DNA of 64,000 bases from Pleurodeles waltl (taxonomy: Eukaryota > Chordata > Amphibia > Caudata > Salamandridae), in the NCBI RefSeq assembly GCF_031143425.1, contig NC_090438.1, positions 757,791,823 through 757,855,822 of the forward strand. The letters run 5' to 3'. Positions within the stretch are counted from its first letter, which is position 1. Each line of letters begins with the position of its first letter. A program made the position numbers and the translations under genes. Below the pieces are notes generated by a model. It saw nothing but the letters and a program-made list of their open reading frames with translations, did not search any database and had not been told where the DNA came from. Of the stretch, positions 21,968-33,063 are shown piece after piece.

Positions 21968-22744
21968 CTAGACAGGTTGAAGGTGGAATATGAGACAGTT
22001 GAGTGTAAAGCTTAACTTGTGCAGAAGGTCCACTGTCAACTGAGTGCGACGTTGGCATTGTGCCAACGTGCTGACTTTGATGAGCCAGTCATCTAGGTAA
22101 GGGAATAAGTGTACGTTTTGCCTCCCAAGATGTGCTGCCACTACAGCTGAGCACTTTGTGAAGACACTAGGAACCTTGGTGACCCTGAAGGGAAGAACTT
22201 TGAATTGGTAGTGATTTCCCGCAACCACGAATATGAGATATGAGATATTTGCAGTGTTCAGGGTGGATGGGAAGATGGAAGTAAGCATCTTTGAAACAGA
22301 GGGCGGTCATGAAGTTGCCCTATTGTAAGAGGTGAATCACGTCTTGAAGAGTGACCATGTGAAAGTGTTTAGAACGACTAATGGTTTAAGGACCGTAAGT
22401 CCAGAATAGGCCTGAGAGGGCCGTCTTTTTTGGGTATGTGGAAGTATAGAGAATATACTCCTGTTCCTTTGAGAAGAAGGGATTGTACTTTTTGTTTGAG
22501 AAGAAGGTGGTGTTAATGAGCTCCAGACAGTAACCATGTTGGATACTGGAAAGGACCCACTGGTCTGAAGTGATGTTGACCCATTGTGTGTGGAAATCTT
22601 GAAGTCGACCCCCGAAAGGTGTAGAATGGCGGGAGGGAGATGTAAGTAGTCCGAGTTTAGAGGTTGATGTAGAGACGTGGGTGGTGGTGCACTTACCTCT
22701 ACCTCATGTGTTGTTACATCTATAGGTGCCTCGATAGAAGTCAT
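21968..22744 (-). pseudogene. DIRS copy D reverse transcriptase
   Basis: The frame 22288-21968 carries the core: YQFKVLPFRVTKVPSVFTK, AAHLGRQNVHLFPYLDDWLI with both catalytic aspartates, and LLHKLSFTLN. The frame 22744-22337 holds the degraded N-terminal part, where a threonine/serine-rich frame runs over the expected polymerase start. The first catalytic aspartate region (near 22270) reads TSIFPSTLNTANI, where family members have aspartate and tyrosine, so it is disrupted. Confidence 0.65.
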
Positions 22745-22768
22745 GTGAGTAAGGTGGTTGATGGCTGC

Positions 22769-24800
22769 CTAGAATGAGACATGGTGGCCTCTGAAGATGG
22801 TGGCTTGTAACCACCTCTGAATGTGGGGTGACAAAAAGTACCTCTGCGGAAGGCGGGACTGTAACGCACCCATGGCCTTTGCTGTATCAGTGTCTTTTTT
22901 CAGCTTCTCAAGGGTAGGGTCTATTTGAGGGCTGAAAAGATGCTCCTTATTGAAGGGCATGTTTAGGACTGCTTATTGCACCTCAGGTTTCAGGCCTGAA
23001 CATCTAAGCCAGGTTTGTCTCCTTACAATGATATTAGTGTTTATGTCACATGCAGCAGTGTCTACAGCATCAAGGGCACTTCAAATTCAGCTGTTACTGA
23101 TTGTCTGTCCTTCTGTGACAATATGTTGTCCCTTTTTGCAGTGCTCATCTGGGAGCTATTGTAGTAGTTCCTCCATATCATCCCAGTGAGCCTGATCATA
23201 TCTTGCAAGTAGGGCTTGCAACTTGGCGTAGGCCAGTGAGTAGTGCCATGGGCAGCCACCCTTCTACCTGTTGGATCTATCTTTTTACTCTCCTTGTCTG
23301 GGGGAGGAGAGTCCCTTGTGGCCTGACTACTGGCGTTCGTACGTGTGGTAGTAGCCACAAAGGAATCTGGCGGGACCCAGGACCTTATGTATGGTGGATC
23401 CGAAGGAGCAGATTTATTTATTTTTTAAACAAACTCTAGGGGTGATAGCCCTAGAGTGAACTGGTTCCTTAAGATTTCTCAGCATGACAAAGCATGCCAG
23501 GGAGCATGGGGAGGAACTGGATAGCCCTATGTGTGGATGTTAGGGTATCAAATAAAAAGCAGATGCTCAGGCTATGACTTCCTGGTAAGGTGTAGCATCC
23601 TCTGGAGGTGAGGGTCTTGAAGGGTATAGATCTGGGTCTGTGGATAACATGGGATCAGGGTCATGTGCATCCCAAGGATCTGGGACATGCTGTGTCACAC
23701 CTAAAATACACCAGTGAATAGCAGGGAACCTTGTGGTGTGACATCTCTCACAGTAGGAGAGGCAGTTGAGTGAGGACAGGAAGGGGTGGAGGAGAGGCAG
23801 GTGGTGGAGAAGATTGAGGGGGGGGAGGAAGAGGCTTGTGTATAATGGTAACCCTGTCCTTGGGCCTCTTTGGAGGTGGGGATGTGCCCAGGGCCCTCCT
23901 GAAAAGTGAGATACATTTAAAAGTAACAGGGGGGGAAGCAATAATGTGCCCTGTACCCTTCTTGATGTAGAGTCGGCGCTGACAAGCACCCATGGTCTCC
24001 AGAATTGGTTCCACAGGGGAAGGTGTGGCTGAGGATTGTGCAGATTCTTTTGGCTCCAAAGAGGTGGAGTGCTTGGATTGTGACACCAACACTTTCAGTC
24101 GGTGTCGTTTGTCAGTGCCGAGGTGAGGATGGAAGCTGGCCTTGAAGCCGAAGCTGTGGGTGCCGAGGTATGGATCGAAATGACCACATCATCTCAGACC
24201 AAAGAAGAGTCTATGCCAAAGACAGTGTCTTGGCAGGTTTCAGTGCCGCGCCATAGGGTGGGGCATCCAATCTTGGTTTTTGGAGCCATCCATTGCCTGG
24301 TGGCACTGGCGGTCTGGCGACCTCCGTAACAGGCTTTTAGGAAGTCTTGACAGTTGCAGGAGGGGACAATGCACTTATAGGTAGCGCTGATGTCACCTTG
24401 TGGCTTTCCATATCCGACTGGATGTCAGAGTCCTGGATGGAAAAAGCCTCATCCTGTTCGGTTCCTCCTGGGCGTGCTCCTCCCCAAAGATGTCCAGATT
24501 GTCCTCTGGGGTCTTATGAGCCATCTCTATTCAACAAGCCCTCTGGTCCTGAAGTGTCTTTTTCGATTGAAAGGATCTGCAGGCGGTATCTTGATGGACT
24601 GGGGAGAGGCACAGATTACACACCAGATATTGGTCGGAGTGAGGGAATTTGGAGCAGCACCAAGGAGAGAATCGAAACAGCATTCGTTCCATCAGCACGG
24701 CATGCTGGCCGGCATCAAGCAGTGATGCTGGTCCGATGTGAACCGGATGGCGGAGAGAACACAATCTAACAAAGGAGTTGATGCACATGGGCAGTATCAC
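22769..24800 (-). pseudogene. DIRS copy D gag with zinc knuckle
   Basis: Gag is scattered over several frames. The C-terminus (22960-22769) reads MPFNKEHLFSPQIDPTLEKL, parallel to MPFDSTRLFGDKADSALERF in copy A. The middle (23358-23062) has DKESKKIDPTGRRV. A proline-rich stretch follows (24092-23567). The N-terminal frame (24800-24531) contains CNLCLSPVHQDTAC, again C-x2-C-x4-H-x4-C. The knuckle spacing is identical to that of copy A although little else is, so it marks a shared functional part of the capsid protein. Confidence 0.6.
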
Positions 24801-24939
24801 GAGAAGGAGTCACCACTTGAAAATACCTCTTCAAAGAAAAACAACTAGCAACACTCCCAACCCATCACCAAATGGCAGGAGCATGCAGAGCATATGTATC
24901 TACAGCCACACATGCCATCAAACATAATAATATTTCCAA

Positions 24940-25490
24940 TTACTGGAATGAACATTGCACAAATAGTGATTGCTGGCTGTATAGATGTGCCACTGCACTT
25001 ATTCTTATTGGGTTGCTAAAAACTTTTAATTCTTTCTCTACACCTCTCCCATGTTTTACTTTTAAATAAGTGGCCAGGATAATTAGAGGGCAGACGTGCA
25101 TCAGCTCAAAAGGAGTGCACATCAAATAAGTAAAGACAAAATTAAGGTCCCACTGAGGTTTCACGAAGGGTTTAAGAAGAAATATGTGGATTACTCTACT
25201 GAGAAATAACATCACAACAGGTAATTTGAAGAAGGACAGCTGGTCCAGTGCATGCAAAAAGGCAGACAAATGACTTGACAGTGCCCACTGCAGGTCCTTG
25301 CCTTGCCAAAGACAAAAAACAATACATCCGCCAGTTTGGCCGGCAACAGGTCTAGTGTAACAAGTGCCACAACAAACCACAAGCCTGTCCCAACATGAAC
25401 TGTTTGTAGTAGGACGTCTTGCCAGAAAGATGACATCCACCTCTTTGGGAGGATATCAAATGCCATCAACTGTCTCTGCTCAATCTTCAT
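24940..25490 (-). pseudogene. DIRS copy E recombinase N-terminal half
   Basis: Frames 25490-25212 and 25440-24940 overlap. They read RQLMAFDILPKRW, LQWALSSHLSAFLHALDQ and then KPQWDLNFVFTYLMCTPFEL, which is the conserved segment just before the first catalytic arginine box. The catalytic boxes themselves lie beyond the break, so no active enzyme is possible. Confidence 0.6.
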
Positions 25491-25742
25491 TCATGCACAT
25501 GAAGATTGCGCAGGAGCAGGTGCAAGACCCTGCCCTCCTTTTGAAGTGACAGAAGATGCCCCCAAGGCAACAACCTGACAGGAGGGCAGATGTTCATGCA
25601 CGTAATTTGTGGGTACCACACTCTCCTAGCCTGATCCAGCGCTACCAGGATGACTTGGGCCCGGTTGTTCTTGATCTTGATCTTCCAGTACTCTGCAGGA
25701 GAGATAGCAGCAGGAAAGCATACAGGAGTCCCATGCTCCACT

Positions 25743-26293
25743 CTAGGCAGAATGAGTCTCTGAAAGAGAGCCTTCTGGGAAATTACAGCATCCTAAAATG
25801 CTGACATTGAGCACTCTCTGCTGTGGTGAAGAGATCGAGTCAGGGTCAGAAGACTGCCTTCGGTAACCTCCAGGTGTAACTGCTATTTGTGATCCGCTTG
25901 GTATTGCCAGCTGAGTAGGTCTGCCAAGTGGTGTATCATCAGAGAAACGGCCTGATGATCCAGCCAGTTCCAGAGGCACAAGGTCTCCCTGCACAGGGCC
26001 CAGGATCCCACTCTGCACTGTTTGTTTCAATATCACCTGGCAGTGGTGTTGTCTGTGAGGACCTGAACAAGCCTTCCCTTGATGGATGGCAGGAAGGTTT
26101 TTAACATCAAGCGAGTGACCAAAAACCCCAGCAAGCTGATGTTGCGACGAGTCTGTGCCAGAGACCAGTGACCTTCCAATCTCCACCTCTCCCAGCAGAT
26201 ATACCTAACCAGCAGTGACGAATGTGTCGCCACCATCAGCACTGGATGGGACAGGGAGGGGAAAGAGTCTGCAACTGGTCCAATGGCGGTCAA
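25743..26293 (-). pseudogene. DIRS copy E RNase H
   Basis: Two overlapping frames (26293-26033 and 26186-25743) hold the domain. LMLKTFLPSIKGRLVQVLTDN includes the aspartate of the third site. The first aspartate site is degraded and the leucine-glutamate site reads LLGFLVTRL without a clear glutamate. It is less preserved than in copy A. Confidence 0.6.
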
Positions 26294-26573
26294 ACAGCCA
26301 CCACTGCAGATCTTTTGCAGCCTCCTTCGAAACCTGGATTAAATCTATTAGGTTCCTTTCGTGCTGGATCCACTCAGACTTTAGATCCCACCGCAGACTA
26401 CGGATGTGTCATTTGCATGGTCGACGAGCAGAACGGAGGAGGCTAATAGGTCAAGAAGCCTATGGGACCCTCCTCACTGATCCCAGTTTTCAAAGTTGGT
26501 CCTGGGTCTTAGTTTGAATAGCTACAGTTCAGTGAGAAAGAGGAAGGTCCAAGTCAGGTGCAATTTCAGCATG

Positions 26574-27155
26574 TTAACAGTGAACCCCAATGTCAGGAGG
26601 TTCGCTGTCATCAGGAGGTGTTCCATGAATGACTGATGAGCCTACCTTCAACAGCCAATCACGAGGTAGGCGAAGACTGGGATACCTAACCTCTGAAGGA
26701 ATGCTCCATTCACCTGCACCACCACTGTCACCCGAGAGGCACTGGTGAGGCTGAAGGGGAGCACAGTGGATAGAAAGTGCTCCTGCTGACACTTCAACTG
26801 CAAGTAACGTCTTTTGGCCTGCTGGCCAATAACATGGAAAAATGTGGTCCAATACTACCATCCAATCTCTTGGATTAAGGGCAGATAGAACCTGGGCTGG
26901 CATGAACATCCTGAATTTGTCTTTGAAATTGAGAAGCTGGAGATCCAAAAATAGGACAAATGCCTCTCACTTTTTTGACACTAGGAAATAACAGAAGTAA
27001 CATCCATGTCTGCTTTCCAAGGTTGGGAGTCTGGCTATGGCACCTTGTTCAAAAAATACCTGAACTTTGTCGTAAGATGGACAAGTGGTCCTCTGAAAGC
27101 CACTCTGATGTGGGTGGAAGATGTGGTGGTCCGGTGAACTATCTGCAGGATCCAC
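26574..27155 (-). pseudogene. DIRS copy E reverse transcriptase
   Basis: The frame 27155-26967 reads FEQGAIARLPTLESRHGCYF, parallel to LAKEAIERVPVPKVGCGCYS in copy A. The frame 26948-26574 starts NFKDKFRMFMPAQVLSALNP and DWMVVLDHIF (first aspartate kept), but then shifts; the paired-aspartate box survives only as LRLPRDWLLK. The enzyme is inactive. Confidence 0.65.
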
Positions 27156-27429
27156 CTGTCGAATATTATAGCCTGCAACCCTTGGAAAAAATTACGTGAT
27201 TCTGCCTCCCACAAGGTTTTAGTGTGCCTCTAAGGGCAAATTAACATGCACGGAGGCTATTGCTGGATGGGCAGAGGACTGGGAGGTTGGCTGTCCCTGT
27301 GGGGCTGGACTTTGTCTGCTGGATCCCTGGCTGACCTCGAAAGTACTATGGTGACTGTTGTTGGAGTAAAGGATGGTGATGTTGCCTGTAAGCAAAGTCC
27401 CTGGTTAAGCCATATAGAGGGCAAAGTTG

Positions 27430-27947
27430 CTAGAGATACTGCCTGACGAGTGTGGCGAGACCAAAGGAGTGTGTTGTGGCTCTGCATTCTTTGCAGTGCT
27501 CTACTGCAAAATCAGTCTTCTCACCAAATAGACGAGACCTGTCAAAAGGCGTATCCATGAGTGATGCCTGAACATCACCTGAGAAGCCTGTGGCTCTCAT
27601 CCATGCGTGGAGTCTAAGCACCAGTCCTGCAACATGGCTTCCTTAATGACTCAATCAATTTCGGCATTGCCCAAGGCCCCAGTAATTCAGGGTGCATCAG
27701 GATCAGCTGGAGAAATAACCTCCTCCGCAGAGGACTGGGAGCAAGCCTTAGGGGCACCTTGACACCCTTGCGACTTCTCAGGAGAGTAGTATGGCTTTAT
27801 TTCTGGAAGACCTGCTGCAAGAGTGGCTTCAAGAGCAGGAACCGGTATGTACTCTCCATTACATGCTGGAGCAAGGTTTACATGATTTCCTACAGGGTTT
27901 GGCGATGTACAGCTTAGCATTGCAATCCTGCTTGCCTTTGGGTGCAT
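27430..27947 (-). pseudogene. DIRS copy E gag, shortened
   Basis: The frame 27621-27430 reads LRLHAWMRATGFSGDVQASL, then DTPFDRSRLFGEK and HCKECRATTHSFGLA. It matches the gag C-terminus of copy A and shows what followed its premature stop. The frame 27947-27687 is a proline/alanine-rich gag part. The knuckle-bearing N-terminus seen in A and D is absent. Confidence 0.65.
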
Positions 27948-28284
27948 AAAGGCACACTTCTCATAACTTGGAGTCGTGGACTGAACTCAAACAACACAGA
28001 CACACCAAATGGGTAATCTATCACAATCATCTGCTACGGAGTGTCCCTATAAGGTTTAAACCAGGTAGCTTTAGGAAGGGACATGTGCCCTAGCACACTG
28101 GAAAAGAATTACAAGAAAAATAAAACTTGTCAATTGATGAGAAAAAAGAGTTAGGCGATAGCTCAAGATTCACATACAAAAGTATGGAACAAAAAGAGGT
28201 GACATCAGCAAGCTTGGGTCATGCTTATATGCAGCTCCAGCAGTCACTTCCGGGGTGGAATGGTGTCAGTGGTTATGATAAATA

Positions 28285-28350
28285 ATCTTCCGGATCCAAT
28301 CTGGCACCTGGGGATATCCTAAAGGTGAGGAATCTACAGTTAGAATTATC
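28285..28350. repeat. DIRS copy E terminal repeat
   Basis: It contains AATCTTCCGGATCCAATCTGG and CACCTGGGGATATCC followed by GTGAGGAATCTACAG. The reverse complement matches the ends at 345-385 and 13838-13880, marking the 5' end of copy E. Confidence 0.65.
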
Positions 28351-29460
28351 AATCAGAAAGGACTATTAATATATGTAGTCATCTTCACTCTACCAATGTA
28401 TTTTCAGTAAGCCCGTCAACATGCCCAAATCTTCCTCAAGAAAACATATATTATATACACTGGTGCTATGCCAAAGAGAGCAGAGTGACCTGACTCCTCA
28501 TTCAAGCCCTCATATGATCCGGTTACAGATATGATCCTGTAGGTCTTGTATCTTTATGAACAATTTATGGAAACCACTTAACTTGTTCCGTCAACCACGA
28601 TCTAAAGACACTCTGCATTGCCCATGTACATGAAGGTATGGTCTCTTGCTTCTTTAAACACAGGAAGATGCAGTCTTCCACCAATTTTAACTTTGGGGAT
28701 ATGGACCTCACAGAGCTTCAATTGTTCTGGTGGTTGCAGACACTGGGCAATCACAGTCACTCTTGGGAAAACGGACTTATTTTTCACCATTAGACTTTGA
28801 CCGAGAGCAACAGAGAGAAAGGCAGAAAAGGGAAACAGAAGGAATAAGAGGGAAAAAAAAGGGAGTGATGGAAGAGAGCATGGATGAAACAAGAGCCTTT
28901 TAAAGTGAGATAAAGAGACAGGAATTTTAGGATCAGGGAAAGAGTAGAAAGAAGTGGAATCGGGACTTAGCAGCCTTGGTATCTGGCAGAACAATTGGCA
29001 CGCTCTTGAAAAAACTCTTGGAAACTTGCACTTATTGTTTTTTTTCTTTTTCGACATCAACATTGGGACCTGGACGGAATTAAAATAATTTTCCTGCAAT
29101 TTCACATAAGAATTAAATGATTTTACACTCTTGCTCCCATAACTAAGGCCTGTCAAGGTAGCCATGCGGGGGCCTGTTATTAGTCATGTGGGTGACTAAA
29201 TAGATTTAACATTCTGTTTGGAGTATGGCTTGGTGGTATCTACTTGGATTCTAACAACATCTGGTTGGACATTGGATTTGGGAGAATAAGGCTGTTCCTG
29301 TATGCCCCACAACTAGTCAGAAAATGTATTTCAATTCTTTTTGTGTAGAAATAATTCAAAGGTCATTTCATTAACAACATGCTCTCAATATTATACTGAT
29401 AGTAAATCAAAGACAGAGAACAATATTTTCAGAAAACTAACATTCGCATAAAAAAAAAAA
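28351..29460. other. Intronic-looking sequence downstream of the EXOC2 exon
   Basis: No repeat is recognised. A 187-codon minus-strand frame (29165-28602) has a lysine run, a leucine/phenylalanine-rich hydrophobic stretch and a C-terminal part reading KSVFPRVTVIAQCLQP. No domain is recognised and no splice signals flank it convincingly, so I treat it as chance. On the minus strand this is sequence just after the exon donor. Confidence 0.45.
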
Positions 29461-29466
29461 ACTTAC
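29461..29466 (-). other. EXOC2: Splice donor of EXOC2 exon
   Basis: Read on the minus strand the exon end is ...GCTGACG followed by GTAAGT, a full consensus donor. It leaves one base of the next codon in the exon. Confidence 0.75.
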
Positions 29467-29588
29467 CGTCAGCAGTGTGCTGTAAGGTAACCATGATGCA
29501 GCGTACTCGAAGATCCAATATAAGATCTTGGACTGTTTGCAACATATCATTGGGAATTTCAAGGGCAGCTAGAGATTCATAGCAAACC
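29467..29588 (-). CDS. EXOC2: Internal exon of EXOC2 (exocyst subunit Sec5), 40 codons
   Basis: The minus strand encodes 40 residues including [16 protein letters not shown] and then [21 protein letters not shown] recognise this as the middle part of vertebrate EXOC2/Sec5, just before a segment that begins with glutamate and a lysine-rich helix. The exon is 122 bp: one base, 40 codons, one base, so both flanking introns share the same phase and the next codon begins with G, as glutamate would. EXOC2 is a subunit of the exocyst, the eight-protein complex that tethers secretory vesicles to the plasma membrane and binds Ral GTPases through its N-terminus. No stop or frameshift occurs, unlike every other protein-like stretch of the window. 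No neighbouring exon could be found. The identity is from memory of the family and was not searched. Confidence 0.75.
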
Positions 29589-29602
29589 CTAAGGAATGAG
29601 AC
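29589..29602 (-). other. EXOC2: Splice acceptor of EXOC2 exon
   Basis: On the minus strand the sequence is CTCATTCCTTAG followed by the exon. The pyrimidine tract is short, but the CTTAG end and the continued reading frame support it. Confidence 0.65.
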
Positions 29603-30344
29603 ATTTACATATGAAATGAGCTGCAACCTTCTCTTCAGGACTACAAATACAACAAAGTAACATTGTGAACTCAGTTGTTAACTCCTGTAAATAGATAAAA
29701 TGTTGACATTAACTGTTGTGCCACAATAGGCTCCTGAATATGCCACCAATTTTCCAAAGGGAATCCTTATGATCCCAGAAAGCAACTGGAGTAAGCCCCA
29801 GGTTGCAGTAACAAAGTAATGTTCACTTCATCTTTAGCAAAAGCAGAACAAGTTGTCATCATGATATACAATGCAAAATAGTTTTACTGCTTCAGGAACT
29901 TTTTTTTCTAATATGCAAGGGTCTAGATCTCAGAAGTAAACATGTCAAGCAGTTCTATTTTATGCCCCCTTGAAGCCATGTAAAAATACAGCTAACATAT
30001 CTGATGATAGAAAACGGCAAATAATTTGATTTCTCTCTTGCACCCTTCAGATTCCCAAGTAGCAGGGAAAATATTACAGGACACAAGTTATAGTTACCTT
30101 AAGCAGGAGTTACTTGAAAGAACTCAAACAATAACAGCTGAATTTAAATGGTTGTGTGTGTAAAATTTGAATCTAACTATAACATTCCCGTAAACTTGTT
30201 TTTTTAGTGAATTTTTATGTTTTTTAAATTTTAATTCCCAACTATAACGTCCCTTTGGATTTTTCAGTGAATTTCTAGGATTTAACGTTAAGTAAGATAG
30301 CTATCGCAATACATGCTGGGGAGGGGGGGTTGGAGGCAGGGCCT
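29603..30344. other. No gene recognised; AT-rich intronic-looking sequence
   Basis: AT-rich sequence with a locally duplicated phrase around 30170-30280 (AACTATAAC...TTTTTCAGTGAATTT, twice). Nothing coding is seen. Confidence 0.5.
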
Positions 30345-32060
30345 GGCCTGGCATTGTGCTGCCACCACCCAAGTATGTTGCTCCTGCCCTGCTCTACCAC
30401 TGTCCAAGTTTATGCCCCTGCTCTCTCGTTACAGCCCTGTGTAGTCATTGTTCTGCCACTGTCCTTCCTGCTTGCCCTGAACAGTTAGCTCCATCCACCT
30501 ACTCTCTACCCTCGGTTGTCAGAGTTCATGTGTCAGCGACTTCCTTCCTGCCCTGCCTGGTTTGAAATGCTAATACTGCACTCCATTTAGCATGATGTCC
30601 CTCCCCACTTCTCCTGTCCCTCACTGCCCAATTCTATGCCCCATCATTGCCTTCCTTCTTAGCCTACGTGCTTAGTTTACTGCCCAAACCCTCCTTACTT
30701 TGCTCTTCGAAGTCTGTGTGCATACTCCTGCTACCTCCGTTTTGTCCACCATGTTCCATGGACCTTCCACTGCCCCTCCTATCTACTCTGAGTAGTTCTG
30801 TGGAGCTGCCACCACCCCTCCCACCTGCCTAGCATGGTCAGATGACTGCTGCCTATTCCTACAACCTCAAAATCACCTGTCCGAGTTCCATGCCCCTATC
30901 CCCTCCCTATTGTCCGCCATGGTCCATTTTGCAACCACTCCCTTTGGCCCCGCATGATCAGTGGTGCTGCAACTGCTCCACCTGCCTGCCCTGTGTGGTC
31001 TGCTGTAAAGCCCCATCCCCTGCCTTCTCTTGTCTGTGTCCAGGCCCTAAAACTCCCTCCTTTCCTCCATGGTACTTTGTGCATGCCCCTGTCCCCACCC
31101 TCTTGCCAACTATGGTCTTTGTGCTGCCACTAACCCTCTGGTTGCCATGCATGGTCTTCTGTGCTGCCACAGTCCCTCCTACCTGCCCTATGTGGTCATC
31201 TTGCTGCCTCTGACCCCTTCCCACCTTACCTCTGTTGTCTGTGTTTGCGCCATTATCTCACTGTTGCCCTCCATGGTGTGTTGTGCTTCCAGTGCCCCCC
31301 ATCCCACCTGCCCTCCATGGTCAGCTTGCTGCTCTTAACCAGCCCCTTTGCCCCCTGCCCTCTGTTTGTTATGTGCAGGTCCCTATGCCCTTTGTTCTGC
31401 CTTGTCTGGTTCGTTGTCATGTCCCTGCACCATCCCTCCTCCCCTTCATGGTCCATTATGCTGCAACTGTCCCTCCTGTCTGTCCGGAATGGTCAGCTTG
31501 CTGCCCTTGCCTCTGACCCTTCTGCTCTCTGTTATCCATGTGCAGTCCCTGTCCCCTCCCTATTGCTTTCCATTGTCTGTTGTGCTGCACTACCGTCCTG
31601 CTTGCCCTGTATGGTGTATTGAACTGCTGCAAGTCCTGACGCCTTCCCTGTAAGGTCAGTTTGGTGCCGTTGCCCATCTCCCTCTTGCCCTCTCTTATCT
31701 GAGTCTATGTTCCAACCCCACTCCTCCTGGCCTCCGTGATTCAACGTACCATACTTGTCAACATTTTTATCTTCGTTAGAGGGAGATCTTGAAAAAACAA
31801 CAAACCAGGGGAATTGATTTTCCCCATTGACTTACACTGAAAGAGAGGAGATTTTAGGCAGGAGAAAGATAAAGTAAAGCTCTTTTGAGCTTAAAAAACT
31901 GTCTGTTGGCATGTATGGTTATACTGCCTCTTCCTTCTGCCCTCAATGGCCTGTTATATTGCCACAGCCGCTCATGCCTGTCCTGCATGGTTGGTTTACT
32001 CCCCCCCCCCCGCTTCATAGTGCTGCCACTGCACCTTGTTGCCTCTGTACCCTCATCCCT
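30345..32060. repeat. C/T-rich degenerate minisatellite-like array
   Basis: Variants of TGCTGCCACTGTCCCTCC, CTGCCCTGCATGGTC and TGTGCTGC recur throughout, for example near 30357, 30450, 30804, 30966, 31128, 31171, 31450, 31498, 31590 and 32025. Local spacings are about 43-50 bases, so the ancestral unit was probably near 45 bp. The strong strand bias gives many long, low-complexity frames that are not genes. A non-array stretch interrupts at about 31745-31900. Confidence 0.6.
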
Positions 32061-32399
32061 GCCCTCAATTAACTGAGCCTGTGCCCATGACCTCTGCCTT
32101 CCTACAGATTTCTTATGTGGCACACCTGACTGCACCCTATAAAACAGCAAAACAAAACAAAAAAAAATAAAATAAGTGTTTGGCACACTTTTGTCACTGG
32201 GCAATACTTGGGCTACATTTGGGTGATATTGGTGGTACATTTGGGCTCTTTTTCTCTCTGATGGCCATCTTGGGAGATCTAATTGTTATGAAGCTCTCTA
32301 ATTCTATGTCAGGTCTGGAGGGAAGGATTATGCATTTCTTTCTTCACTTTAATTAATCAGCAAGTTCAAAGTTCAACGTAAACAAAAAAAATACAACAG
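32061..32399. other. No gene recognised
   Basis: AT-rich sequence with A-runs, between the C/T-rich array and the start of the plus-strand DIRS element. Confidence 0.45.
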
Positions 32400-33063
32400 T
32401 ACATACCACATGATTCATAATAGTATCCGTGGTAACCAATGTCCAATCCTATTCCAGTGAGAGAGTCCATATATATCCAACGCACTCTGAGCCGTTCCTT
32501 TTTTCTTCACTGCTCGGATCGTTAGTTAAGTTCCTCGCTACCTTTTTATAGAGTGCAGTACGTGGGATTTGTCTGATCTGTGAGTTTTGGTAATGTTAGG
32601 TAATTGCGCTGATTTACATTATACCATTGTTATCACTCATAGTACTAGCAGCGCAGCAGGCTTCGGTCTGAAAGCAGATACATTTTTCGATCTCAGTCGG
32701 GTACACCAGAGGGTGCTCTTTTGCGCCGTCTCTAAGGCCTGCATCACCTATAGCGCTCCGAATCTAGTCACACTGGGAACAAACAGCGCTCAATTGGTTT
32801 TGCGCTAAGGGGTAAGAGCTCTCTGGGAAGTGTATTATAGAGCTTCTTACTCCTTTCAAACCTTCGCTATACACCGTAACAGCGGTACGCTGTAGGTCTG
32901 ACCTCAGGTCCGTCCCCTCACATTGCCACCTCAGGGAAGCTTTTTCTACGAGGTCAATTTTGAGCTGGCTTGAGCACCAGCAAGGGGGCTGCCTGTTTTA
33001 TCTAACAGGGTGTTGATGGTTTTTGGGATATATTGCCCTTGTCTGTAAAGTGCTAACACCCTC

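Larger units (their letters stand above)
20160..24925 (-). mobile_element. DIRS-like retrotransposon copy D (second DIRS family)
   Basis: On the minus strand the order is 5' end (24800-24925), gag with zinc knuckle, reverse transcriptase, RNase H and recombinase N-terminus. The proteins are clearly DIRS-like but diverged from copy A, so this is another family. The element lacks the recombinase catalytic half and the 3' terminal repeat, being cut near 20092-20160. A 501-bp TG...CA element (W, 21371-21871) interrupts it between RNase H and reverse transcriptase. Multiple frameshifts are present. Confidence 0.75.
24940..28350 (-). mobile_element. DIRS-like retrotransposon copy E
   Basis: This minus-strand element of the copy A family has a 5' terminal repeat at 28285-28350, a shortened gag (27947-27430), reverse transcriptase (27155-26574), RNase H (26293-25743) and the start of the recombinase (25490-24940). 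The 3' half of the recombinase and the 3' terminal repeat are missing, because the element ends against the 5' end of copy D. The zinc-knuckle part of gag is not found. All domains are frameshifted. Confidence 0.7.

Noticed and set aside
28602..29165. 187-codon minus-strand frame as a possible gene
   Set aside because: No recognisable domain, simple lysine, leucine and phenylalanine runs, no splice context; the length is possible by chance in a window of this size.
30842..31622. Several long plus-strand frames (up to 153 codons)
   Set aside because: They come from the C/T-rich degenerate tandem array, are low complexity and overlap in several frames at once.
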